Part shown: one piece after another, positions 6,924-13,401 of the stretch
How the letters are laid out: each line of letters starts with the position of its first letter
How positions within the stretch are numbered: position 1 is the stretch's first letter
Assembly (NCBI GenBank): GCA_046757645.1
Contig: JBHHYS010000041.1
Coordinates: 1-21,941, forward strand
Direction: 5' to 3'
Length of the DNA stretch: 21,941 nucleotides
From: JBHHYS01 sp046757645
GTDB taxonomy: Bacteria; Acidobacteriota; Terriglobia; Acidiferrales; 2-02-FULL-67-57
The notes under the pieces: generated by a model
Seen by the model: only the letters and a program-made list of their open reading frames with translations
The model's database searches: none
What the model was told of the DNA's origin: nothing
Position numbers and translations under genes: made by a program

Positions 6924-7226
6924 TTCTTTACTACGTACCACCTACCCCCAAGATTGCAGGCATTCTGCCGCGTCATGCCTCTGGCCGCAAGCCGCCGCCC
7001 TCGCTGCGTTACCGATAAGTTATATTATGTTAACTTATGAAAAGTTCGGTCCGGACTCGTGTGGGGGATGTGAACGGGGGCAGTTCCTTGTTGGCGCGAG
7101 GAGCACAGTAACGGTGAGAGTTAGAGGGAGAGACTAAGCGCTGGTTAGTGGAAGGGTGTGGGGGGATTGGTGGGCGCGGGAGCGGAGGCGATGAAGAGCG
7201 AGAAGTACGGCGGGTGCCTGGGATGG
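6924..7226. other. Intergenic region between nadE and the sigma gene
   Basis: About 300 bases without a supported gene. The sigma-side third holds the AT-rich palindrome and promoter described separately. The stretch from about 7050 to 7226 is strongly purine-rich on the plus strand (runs of G, GAG and GTGGGG) and pyrimidine-rich on the other. I found no hairpin followed by T residues to end nadE transcription. Short frames here run into the antisense of nadE and are not credible genes. Confidence 0.5.
7015..7047 (-). promoter_or_regulatory. AT-rich promoter/operator of the sigma/anti-sigma pair
   Basis: ATAAGTTA (7015-7022) and TAACTTAT (7031-7038) form a perfect 8-bp inverted repeat with an 8-base spacer, in an AT-rich island within GC-rich DNA. 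On the minus strand, GAACTT (7047-7042) and TATAAC (7024-7019) are 17 bases apart and could be a promoter whose -10 lies within the palindrome. GAACTT recalls the -35 of ECF promoters (GGAACTT), so autoregulation is possible. The sigma start codon lies about 90 bases downstream. Confidence 0.45.
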
Positions 7227-8888
7227 TTACTTGTCTTGGCGTGCTGGAGGGGGGCTGTATTTGTGGGCGATCGGGAGCCGCCGACCGAGGCCGAAGGCTT
7301 TGGTGGCTACTTTGAGGCCGGGGGGCGCCTGGTAGCGCTTGTATTCGCTGCGGTCGACCCGGTTGATGACTTGGTGTACCAGAGGGAGGGGAAATTGATG
7401 CTGGTGGGCGATGGCCTCGGGGGTTTCCCCGTCCTCGATGTAGCCCTTGAGGATTTTGTCCAGCACATCGTAGGGAGGCAGGGAGTCCTGGTCGGTCTGG
7501 CCGGGGCGCAGTTCGGCCGAAGGCGGCTTGGTAAAGCAGGCGGCCGGAATGAGCTGCCGCTCGCGGTTGATGTAGCCTCCCAGCTCATAGACGAGCATCT
7601 TGGGAACGTCGGAGATCACCGCCAGGCCGCCTGCCAGGTCGCCGTAGAGCGTGCAGTAGCCCACCGCCAATTCCGATTTGTTCCCGGTGCTGAGCACCAG
7701 GGCACCGAACTTGTTGGCGAGCGCCATCAGCAGATTGCCGCGAATCCGCGCCTGCAAATTCTCTTCAGTCACGTCTTCTTCGGTGCCGCGGAAGCCCTCG
7801 GCCAGCGTGGCCCGATAGGTGGCGAAAGCCTCGTCGATGCGCAAGGTGAGGAAGCGAATCCCCAGGTTCTTCGCCAGGGCCTGCGCGTCCCGCAGGCTCT
7901 CTATCGACGAGTACGGCCCCGGCATCCCTACGCCAAGCACGTTCTCCGCCCCGACGGCGGCCACCGCCAGCGCCGCCACCACCGAGGAGTCAATTCCGCC
8001 GCTGAGCCCGACAATGGCCCGCTGGAAGCCGCACTTATGCACGTAGTCGCGCGTCCCCAGCACCAACGCCTCGTAGATTTCCTCCACGCCCTCACCTGGC
8101 TGGGGATGGAGTTCGCCCTGTCCATTGACGGTGTCGAAAACCACCAAGTCTTCAGCGAACGAATGCGCTTGGGCACAGAGTTTCCCGGTGGCGTCAATCC
8201 CCACGCTGGAACCATCGAAAATCAGGCTGTCGTTGCCGCCCACTTGGTTGACCATGACCACGGGCACCTGGTACCGCTGGGCCAGGGCTTGCACCATCGC
8301 CAGCCGCAATTGACGCTTGCCGGCGCTGAACGGCGAAGCGGAGATATTGATCAAGAGGTCAGTTCCCTGCCCCATCAGCTCCTCGACCGGGTCGCGTCTG
8401 TAGAGCTGCCGCGGCCAGAAAAACCGGTCATTCCAGCAGTCTTCGCAAATGGTCAGCGCCAGGCGCGAACCGCAAAAGGCAAAGGGTCCTCGGGGGGCGC
8501 CCGGGGCAAAGTGGCGGGCTTCGTCGAACACGTCGTAGGTGGGCAGCAGCGTCTTCGCCTGCTCGAACTGGATGCGGCCCTCGGCGAGCAGCGCCGCGGA
8601 ATTTGTGGCTGACTTCCCCGTCTCTGCTCGAGCCCGACCCACAAACCCCACGACGGTGGGAATGGGCGGGAGCGACCGCGCCAGCTCTTCCAGCGCCCTG
8701 CGGTTGTGCTCCAGAAAGCTGGGTTTTTCGACCAGGTCCCGCGGCGGGTAGCCGCACAAGCAGAGCTCGGTGAAGACCACCAAGTCAGCCCCGCGGCGGC
8801 GGGCTTCTCCGGCGCGCTGCCGGATCTTGGCGCTGTTGCCCGGGAAGTCGCCCACGGTTGGGTTGATTTGCGCCAAGGCAACCTTCAT
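7227..8888 (-). CDS. nadE: Glutamine-dependent NAD+ synthetase
   Basis: Last step of NAD+ biosynthesis: amidation of deamido-NAD+ using ATP, with ammonia from glutamine. The 553-residue two-domain protein has an N-terminal nitrilase-type glutaminase domain (about 1-260) with the catalytic set Glu41 (FTELCLCGYPPRD), Lys112 (AKTLLPTYDVFDE) and Cys148 (LTICEDCW). The C-terminal synthetase domain (about 270-553) has the ATP pyrophosphatase loop GLSGGIDSS near residue 296, STGNKSE and GDLAGG. Length and order fit the bacterial glutamine-dependent form, not the short ammonia-dependent NadE. ATG at 8888 has GAGG about 8 bases upstream. It stands alone, with gaps of about 160 bases on the 5' side and about 300 on the 3' side. 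Confidence 0.95.
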   Translation of the reverse strand: MKVALAQINPTVGDFPGNSAKIRQRAGEARRRGADLVVFTELCLCGYPPRDLVEKPSFLEHNRRALEELARSLPPIPTVVGFVGRARAETGKSATNSAALLAEGRIQFEQAKTLLPTYDVFDEARHFAPGAPRGPFAFCGSRLALTICEDCWNDRFFWPRQLYRRDPVEELMGQGTDLLINISASPFSAGKRQLRLAMVQALAQRYQVPVVMVNQVGGNDSLIFDGSSVGIDATGKLCAQAHSFAEDLVVFDTVNGQGELHPQPGEGVEEIYEALVLGTRDYVHKCGFQRAIVGLSGGIDSSVVAALAVAAVGAENVLGVGMPGPYSSIESLRDAQALAKNLGIRFLTLRIDEAFATYRATLAEGFRGTEEDVTEENLQARIRGNLLMALANKFGALVLSTGNKSELAVGYCTLYGDLAGGLAVISDVPKMLVYELGGYINRERQLIPAACFTKPPSAELRPGQTDQDSLPPYDVLDKILKGYIEDGETPEAIAHQHQFPLPLVHQVINRVDRSEYKRYQAPPGLKVATKAFGLGRRLPIAHKYSPPPARQDK

Positions 8889-9048
8889 GGCTGGCCTCGC
8901 CTTCCCTCTCTCCTATAGCAGATAACACGCTCCGGCCCCGAGCGTCTACCATCTTGCGTAGCGGTTTGTCCTGCCCGCTGCCCCATAATAATTCCTGGCA
9001 CCCCAGAGAGCGAAGGGGGAGCTCTTCGAGGCCGCCCGCGGGCTGGTC

Positions 9049-9612
9049 TCAAACCCTATAGGCCAGCAGACTTGCCACGGCACGCTCCTCGCGGGTGAGC
9101 TCGCGATAGTAGGCCACCCGCAAGTGGCGAAAGGCGCGGTAGAGTTCGTTCGGTTCGAGCAGGTGGGCGCGGTTCCGAGGCCCCCGAGGGAACCGTAACT
9201 GCTCCTGCGTATAGGTTTCCATCAGCAGCGCTCCACCCCGCTTGAGGGCACCTTCCATAGCCGCAAACAGGCTGCGGTCCAAATAGTAGAAGCACAGCAG
9301 CAGGTCAAACTGTTCGACGGGCAGCGCGTAGTTTTCCAGGTCGGCTTCGATAGGGGTCAAGACTACGCCTTCCTGCTGCGCCCGGGCCCGGGCTTTGGCA
9401 ATCGCAGTGGGGGATTTCTCGATGCCGGTCACGGTGAAGCCGTGCCGGGCGAGGAACACCGCGTTGCGGCCCTCGCCCATCGCCAGGTCGAGCGCGGTGC
9501 CGACCGGCAACGCCCCCAGGTGCTGCTGGAGGAACTGGAGCGGCTCGGTGCCGCACCAGTAACCCGGCTGCTGGTAGCGTTTTTCCCAATCAGGAGGATT
9601 GGCTTCACTCAC
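9049..9612 (-). CDS. Class I SAM-dependent methyltransferase, TehB-like
   Basis: A small soluble methyltransferase of about 187 residues. The SAM-binding motif I is TALDLAMGEGRNAVFLARHG (about residues 39-58), followed by the acidic end of strand 2 (VTGIEKSPTAIAKARARA), VLTPIEADLENY and the motif IV region FDLLLCFYYLDRSLF. N-terminal DWEKRYQQPGYWCGTEPLQFL is a pattern common in TehB-like/methyltransf_25 proteins annotated as tellurite-resistance or thiopurine-type enzymes; the true substrate is unknown. GTG at 9612 is chosen because GGAG lies 7 bases upstream; an upstream TTG at 9639 is in frame but has less support. It lies downstream of the iscA-like gene, separated from it by a strong terminator, so it probably has its own promoter. 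Confidence 0.85.
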   Translation of the reverse strand: MSEANPPDWEKRYQQPGYWCGTEPLQFLQQHLGALPVGTALDLAMGEGRNAVFLARHGFTVTGIEKSPTAIAKARARAQQEGVVLTPIEADLENYALPVEQFDLLLCFYYLDRSLFAAMEGALKRGGALLMETYTQEQLRFPRGPRNRAHLLEPNELYRAFRHLRVAYYRELTREERAVASLLAYRV

Positions 9613-9664
9613 TTCCCTGCTCCGACCCTGATAAAACAAACCGGACCGCTAGGGCGAGGCCCGG

Positions 9665-9736
9665 CTTGTCCCAAGCGAAGCCGAAGGTTCAAAGGGCGCC
9701 TGGCCGCTGCGGCAGGGGGCACGCCCCTCCCCTACC
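9665..9736. repeat. REP-like short repeats upstream of the methyltransferase gene
   Basis: CTTGTCCCAAGCGAAGCCGA (starting 9665) matches a short-repeat style (CTTGTCC..AGCGAAG.CGAAGG) that I recall as widespread in environmental genomes. Further on, a GC-rich stretch contains AGGGG (9714-9718) and CCCCT (9724-9728) around a 5-base loop and ends CCCTACC; on the minus strand this reads GGTAGGGGAGGGG, similar to GGTAGGGCAAGG at the aspA 3' end. Assignment as a dispersed element rests on pattern memory and on these internal resemblances. Confidence 0.4.
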
Positions 9737-9774
9737 TTGCCTCTCAACTGCTTCCGCTGTCGCCAGCCCGGCCC

Positions 9775-9818
9775 GAAAACAAAAAGAGCTCTTGAAGCGC
9801 TCCGCTTCAAAAGCTCTT
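9775..9818 (-). terminator. Intrinsic terminator of the A-type Fe-S carrier gene
   Basis: On the minus strand, a 16-bp stem (9818-9803 paired with 9799-9784, one G-U pair) closes a GAG triloop and is followed directly by TTTTTGTTTT. On the plus strand no T-run follows, so it acts only on minus-strand transcription. It lies about 37 bases after the stop codon of the Fe-S carrier gene. Confidence 0.9.
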
Positions 9819-9854
9819 GCCCCTGCGGGCGGCGAACCTTGCCCGTGGTTTTTC

Positions 9855-10181
9855 TTAGGCGCTAAAGGAGCTGCCGCACCCGCAGGTGCTCTTGACGTTC
9901 GGGTTGTTGAACTTGAAGCCCGCTCCCTCGAGCGACTCCATGTAGTCCACCTGGGTACCGTCCAGGTACATCAGGCTCGTCTGGTCCACAAAAACTTTGA
10001 GGCCGTCGAATTCCATCACCTTGTCCATCGGCGTGGGCTGGCTCTCAAACACCATCTGGTACTGGAAGCCCGAGCAGCCTCCGCCCACCACACCGATGCG
10101 CAGGCCGGCGGGCTGGGGATTCTGCTGCGCCAGCACTTCTTTCACCTTGCTGATCGCGGTCTCCGTGAGTTGTAGCCCCAT
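9855..10181 (-). CDS. erpA: A-type iron-sulfur cluster carrier (IscA/ErpA/HesB family)
   Basis: Small cytoplasmic carrier that receives Fe-S clusters from the assembly scaffold and delivers them to target proteins. The 108-residue protein has the three invariant cysteines: Cys36 in GGGCSGFQYQM, and Cys100 and Cys102 in STCGCGSSF. Length and the segment YMESLEGAGFKFNNPNVKS are typical of the family. The symbol erpA is a best guess; IscA and HesB are closely similar and no isc or suf genes are adjacent. ATG at 10181 has GAGGT about 8 bases upstream. Transcription appears to be a single-gene unit, with a promoter at 10241-10270 and the hairpin terminator at 9775-9818. Likely clients in this window include the Rieske protein and NuoI. 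Confidence 0.92.
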   Translation of the reverse strand: MGLQLTETAISKVKEVLAQQNPQPAGLRIGVVGGGCSGFQYQMVFESQPTPMDKVMEFDGLKVFVDQTSLMYLDGTQVDYMESLEGAGFKFNNPNVKSTCGCGSSFSA

Positions 10182-10240
10182 CGTGTCTACCTCGTCGTCG
10201 CTCGCTTAGGTTTTTGCTGAACGCTCCTCTCGTCCTTTCT

Positions 10241-10270
10241 TTTATAGCAATAATTGAGCCCATTTGTCAA
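10241..10270 (-). promoter_or_regulatory. Sigma-70 promoter of the A-type Fe-S carrier gene
   Basis: On the minus strand, a perfect TTGACA (10270-10265) and TATAAA (10246-10241) are 18 bases apart, and TGC directly before the -10 gives an extended -10. The predicted start near 10234 leaves a leader of about 50 bases. This is one of the strongest promoters in the window. Confidence 0.8.
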
Positions 10271-10458
10271 CGTCTGCGGGCCGGGTCCGCTTCCATTAGA
10301 GGCTGAATGGGGCTCCTGGGATGCTGAACGGCGCTGGATGCCCGTGGGCGCGGGTCGGGAGCAACCCCGTTTCGCACCGGCGTGAAGCAGCCGGGAGTCG
10401 GGAATGCCGGTGCGTTTCTCCGCGGTAGGCTCCGACTTCCACCTCGCTGGCACCCGCC

Positions 10459-10487
10459 TTGTCACCCCCGCGGCTTTCCCGTACAAT
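10459..10487 (+). promoter_or_regulatory. Sigma-70 promoter of the isocitrate dehydrogenase gene
   Basis: TTGTCA (10459-10464) and TACAAT (10482-10487) are 17 bases apart, each 5 of 6 to consensus. The predicted start near 10494 gives a leader of about 26 bases containing GGAGGG. This supports the GTG start at 10520. Confidence 0.7.
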
Positions 10488-10519
10488 GGAATTTCCCTGT
10501 CCGAGGAGGGAAAGCCGTA

Positions 10520-11548
10520 GTGCATCGTGTCACCCTGATCCCCGGCGATGGCATCGGCCCCGAAGTCGCGGCCGCCGCCCAACGCATCATCGCCGCCACC
10601 GGCGTCTCCATCGAATGGGAAGAGGTCCAGGCGGAATCGGTCGCCGGGCGCCGCGAGCAGCACCAGTTGCAGGCGGCTTGGCTGGAATCCATCCGGCGCA
10701 ACCGGGTAGCCTTGAAAGGTCCTGTCGCCACCCCGGTCGCCGAAGGCCACCGCAGTGTGAACGTGGCTCTGCGGCAGGCGCTGGACCTTTTTGCCAACGT
10801 CCGGCCGGTGCGCAACCTCCCGGGATTGAAAACCCGCTTCGACAACGTTGACATTGTCATCATCCGGGAGAACACCGAAGACCTTTATTCCGGCCTGGAG
10901 CACACGGTGGTGCCCGGCGTGGTCGAGGGTTTGAAGGTGGTAACCGAGCGCGCCTGCACGCGCATCGCTCGCTTCGCCTTCAACTATGCCCGCCAGTATG
11001 GCCGGCACAAGATCTGCGCCATCCACAAAGCCAACATTATGAAACTCGCCGACGGGCTGTTTCTCACCTGCGTGCGCCGGGTGGCGAAGGAGTTTCCCGA
11101 CATCGCCTACCGCGAACTGATCGTTGACAACGCCTGCCTGCAACTAGTGTTGAGGCCGGAGAGCTTCGATGTGCTGCTGCTCCCAAATCTCTATGGCGAC
11201 ATTGTCTCCGATCTCTGCGCCGGCCTGGTGGGAGGGCTGGGCGTGGTACCGGGCGCCAACCTCGGCGATGAATACGTGGTGTTCGAAGCCGTCCACGGCA
11301 GCGCCCCCGACATCAGCGGGAAGAATCAAGCCAACCCCACGGCGATCACCTTGTCCGGCGCGCTTCTGCTCGAGCACCTGGGCGAACCCGCGGCCGCGGC
11401 GACGACGCGCGCCGCCGTCGCCTCGGTCTACCAGGCGGGCCGCCAGCGCACCCGCGACCTGGGCGGCCAGGCGTCCACGAAAGAGTTCACCGATGCTGTC
11501 GTCGCCGCCGTCGAGCGCCTTCGCACCCGACATCTGGTTGGAGCGTGA
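10520..11548 (+). CDS. Isocitrate dehydrogenase, NAD+-type
   Basis: TCA-cycle enzyme oxidising isocitrate to 2-oxoglutarate. The 342-residue protein belongs to the isocitrate/isopropylmalate dehydrogenase family: N-terminal VTLIPGDGIGPEV, substrate loop GHRSVNVALR (Ser79), FANVRPVRNLPG, RENTEDLYSGLEH, catalytic Lys in KANIMKLADGLF and the metal-binding NLYGDIVSDLCAGLVGG. Cofactor region HGSAPDISGKNQANPTA carries Asp-Ile where NADP enzymes such as E. coli Icd have Lys-Tyr, so NAD+ is expected. The length resembles the short IDH3-like bacterial form. RENTEDLYSG and GHRSVN favour isocitrate over 3-isopropylmalate, though homoisocitrate or tartrate relatives cannot be excluded. GTG at 10520 follows GGAGGG by about 10 bases and fits the upstream promoter. 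Confidence 0.87.
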   Translation: MHRVTLIPGDGIGPEVAAAAQRIIAATGVSIEWEEVQAESVAGRREQHQLQAAWLESIRRNRVALKGPVATPVAEGHRSVNVALRQALDLFANVRPVRNLPGLKTRFDNVDIVIIRENTEDLYSGLEHTVVPGVVEGLKVVTERACTRIARFAFNYARQYGRHKICAIHKANIMKLADGLFLTCVRRVAKEFPDIAYRELIVDNACLQLVLRPESFDVLLLPNLYGDIVSDLCAGLVGGLGVVPGANLGDEYVVFEAVHGSAPDISGKNQANPTAITLSGALLLEHLGEPAAAATTRAAVASVYQAGRQRTRDLGGQASTKEFTDAVVAAVERLRTRHLVGA

Positions 11549-11678
11549 CCGGCTTTGAGTGCCAGGGGAATTCGCCGCGTTCGCGGGAGGCGTTTCGACC
11601 CGACGAGCGCTGTTCCTCCCATTTCTCCCCTTCCCTGCCCCACGCCCAAGCCTCGGAGGGAACCTGCCCGCGAAGCCG

Positions 11679-12659
11679 ATGAGTGACAAGCCCGAAATTG
11701 GGGTGGTGCTGTTTCAACTGGGTGGCCCGGATTCGCTCCAGGCAGTGGAGCCTTTTCTCTTCAACCTTTTTTCCGACCCGGACATCATCGACTTCCCTTT
11801 CGCCAAACTGGCTCGGGCACCGCTGGCGCGGCTGGTCGCCCGCCAACGGGCGCGCAAGGTGCGGGAACACTACGCCGCCATCGGGGGCCGCTCGCCCATC
11901 AACCACTTGACCCGCCAGCAGGCCCAGGCTCTGGAGGCTGAGCTCAAAAAGAGCCTGCTGGCGCGCGTCTTTGTGGCCATGCGGTACTGGCATCCGCTGA
12001 CCCAACAGGTGGTGGCCGCCGTTGCTCGGGAGGGCTTCCAGCGGCTCGTCCTTCTGCCTCTCTACCCGCAGCACTCTCGCGTGACCACCGGCAGCAGCCT
12101 GCGGGAATGGAACCGGAAATACCCGGCGGGGGCGAATCACCTGCCCGTGAAGTTGATTCCCCACTTCTATGACCATCCCCTCTACCTGGAGGCGTTGACG
12201 CACAACATCAACCAGGCCCTGACCCGCTTCCCTACGGGCACCGGCGTCCAGCTTCTCTTCAGTGCTCACGCGGTTCCGCGGAATATCGTCCAAGCGGGCG
12301 ACCCCTACCAGGAGCAAACTGAAGCCACAGTGCGATTGGTGATGGAGCGCGGGGGCTGGTCGCATCCCTGCCTGCTCTGCTACCAGAGCAAGGTGGGCCC
12401 GGGGCGCTGGCTGGAGCCGATGCTGCACACCAGCTTGCAATCGGTGCGCGCCCGCGGCGCCCGGCGCGTCTTAGTCATCCCCATCTCCTTTGTGACCGAC
12501 CACGTGGAAACCTTGCACGAAATTGACATCGAGGCCCGGGAGCAGGCAGCCGCCCTGGGATTTGACCAGTTCGAGATCATGCCGGCATTGAACAGTTCGC
12601 CGCTCTTCATCCGCGCCTTGGCCGACCTGGTGCGGCGGGCGGCGAATGTCGGGATTTAG
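11679..12659 (+). CDS. hemH: Ferrochelatase
   Basis: Inserts ferrous iron into a porphyrin (protoporphyrin IX or coproporphyrin III) to make heme. The 326-residue protein has the family opening GVVLFQLGGPDSLQAVEPFLFNLFSDPDII, the ARKVREHYAAIGGRSPI block, LLPLYPQHSRVTTGSS, the catalytic His197 in LFSAHAVPRNI (FSAHxxP) and FVTDHVETLHEID with Glu277. YQSKVGPGRWLEP is also conserved. ATG at 11679 is taken because homology starts there; the nearest GGAGG is about 20 bases upstream, so the start has no good ribosome-binding site. The frame extends upstream to 11559, but that stretch is Pro/Phe-rich and looks non-coding. It precedes the bc operon and fits a heme-supply role for it together with ctaB and ctaA. 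Confidence 0.93.
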   Translation: MSDKPEIGVVLFQLGGPDSLQAVEPFLFNLFSDPDIIDFPFAKLARAPLARLVARQRARKVREHYAAIGGRSPINHLTRQQAQALEAELKKSLLARVFVAMRYWHPLTQQVVAAVAREGFQRLVLLPLYPQHSRVTTGSSLREWNRKYPAGANHLPVKLIPHFYDHPLYLEALTHNINQALTRFPTGTGVQLLFSAHAVPRNIVQAGDPYQEQTEATVRLVMERGGWSHPCLLCYQSKVGPGRWLEPMLHTSLQSVRARGARRVLVIPISFVTDHVETLHEIDIEAREQAAALGFDQFEIMPALNSSPLFIRALADLVRRAANVGI

Positions 12660-12678
12660 AGTGATTCTAAAGTCCATC

Positions 12679-12707
12679 TTGACAGCTCTGGGCGCTGGTA
12701 CTAAAAT
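12679..12707 (+). promoter_or_regulatory. Sigma-70 promoter of the bc-complex operon
   Basis: A perfect TTGACA (12679-12684) and TAAAAT (12702-12707) are separated by the ideal 17 bases. The start near 12714 leaves a leader of about 40 bases before the Rieske gene. Everything from here to the window end is on the plus strand with short gaps (1-nt overlap to 93 bases), so this promoter may drive the whole respiratory operon. Confidence 0.8.
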
Positions 12708-12754
12708 TAGCGTCTGGGAAGATAGAAGCTCAGCCCGGGGCGAACTTTTAGGGA

Positions 12755-13351
12755 ATGACGGATTCTGAGGTCAAGCAGCAGAAAACTGCCGGCCGAACCT
12801 CGCCTGCCGGCGCCCCCCCGACCCAGCCGACTACTTCGGGTGACGGCAAGCCGCCCGTGGAGCCGGTCAAGCTGCGCCGCCGCCTGATCTGGTCCTTTGT
12901 CTGGGGCTACCTGGGCGTCAATTTCCTGATGTTCTTGCGGTTTTTCTTCCCGCGCACCCTGTTCGAGCCGAAAACCCGTTTCATTGTCGGTACAGCCACC
13001 GATTTCGGACTGGGTGTAGACGAGCGCTTCCTGCAGCAATACCGCATCTGGGTGGTGCGCAAGCCGGATCGGCTGTTTGTGATCTACGCCCGCTGCACCC
13101 ACCTGGGCTGCACACCCGACTGGAAAGCACGGGAAAACAAGTTCAAGTGTCCCTGCCACGGCAGCGGCTACGACACCGACGGCATCAACTTCGAGGGCCC
13201 GGCGCCGCGGCCCATGGACCGTGCCCACCTGGAATTGAACCCCCAGAACCAGATCGTGGTGGATGTGGGGCGATTGTACAAGCAGGAAAAGGGAAAAGTT
13301 GACCAGTTCGAGAAATCGACCGGGCGATCCGGCGCCTTCCTAGTGGTATAG
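12755..13351 (+). CDS. qcrA: Rieske [2Fe-2S] subunit of a quinol:cytochrome c reductase
   Basis: Membrane-anchored Rieske protein that takes the first electron from quinol at the Qo site. The 198-residue protein has a disordered Pro/Thr/Lys N-terminus (1-40), a positive RRR followed by one membrane anchor (about 44-67), then the cluster domain. Ligand boxes are CTHLGC (Cys114, His116, Cys119) and CPCHGSGY (Cys132, Cys134, His135); Cys119 and Cys134 would form the stabilising disulfide. It starts at ATG 12755 with AGGG almost touching the start, so translation initiation looks weak. It is the first gene of the bc operon and is followed 50 bases later by cytochrome b. The symbol qcrA follows Gram-positive usage; petA-type naming is equally possible. 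Confidence 0.92.
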   Translation: MTDSEVKQQKTAGRTSPAGAPPTQPTTSGDGKPPVEPVKLRRRLIWSFVWGYLGVNFLMFLRFFFPRTLFEPKTRFIVGTATDFGLGVDERFLQQYRIWVVRKPDRLFVIYARCTHLGCTPDWKARENKFKCPCHGSGYDTDGINFEGPAPRPMDRAHLELNPQNQIVVDVGRLYKQEKGKVDQFEKSTGRSGAFLVV

Positions 13352-13401
13352 TCGGTTGCCGCGCTGGTCACACCCCACCAGGATCCTGAAGGAAGAACTC
13401 A

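Larger units (their letters stand above)
10182..10519. other. Divergent control region between the Fe-S carrier and isocitrate dehydrogenase genes
   Basis: 338 bases holding two back-to-back promoters (minus 10241-10270, plus 10459-10487). Between them, 10271-10458 is GC-rich and shows no gene, riboswitch or clear operator. An ACCGGC...GCCGGT pair around 10376-10413 is a loose inverted repeat. The isocitrate dehydrogenase frame is open upstream to 10382, but that part crosses its own promoter and is unlikely to be translated. Confidence 0.6.

Noticed and set aside
7191..7260. Short plus-strand peptide MKSEKYGGCLGWLLVLACW resembling a signal peptide
   Set aside because: It runs straight into the antisense of nadE and has no independent coding signs.
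7158..8612. 484-residue plus-strand frame over nadE
   Set aside because: It is the antisense of nadE, which carries all catalytic motifs on the other strand; the plus frame shows no domain pattern.
12490..12515. CCACGTGG core inside hemH considered as a parS site
   Set aside because: Flanks do not match the TGTTNCACGTGAAACA palindrome, and it encodes conserved hemH residues. No other good parS candidate was seen.
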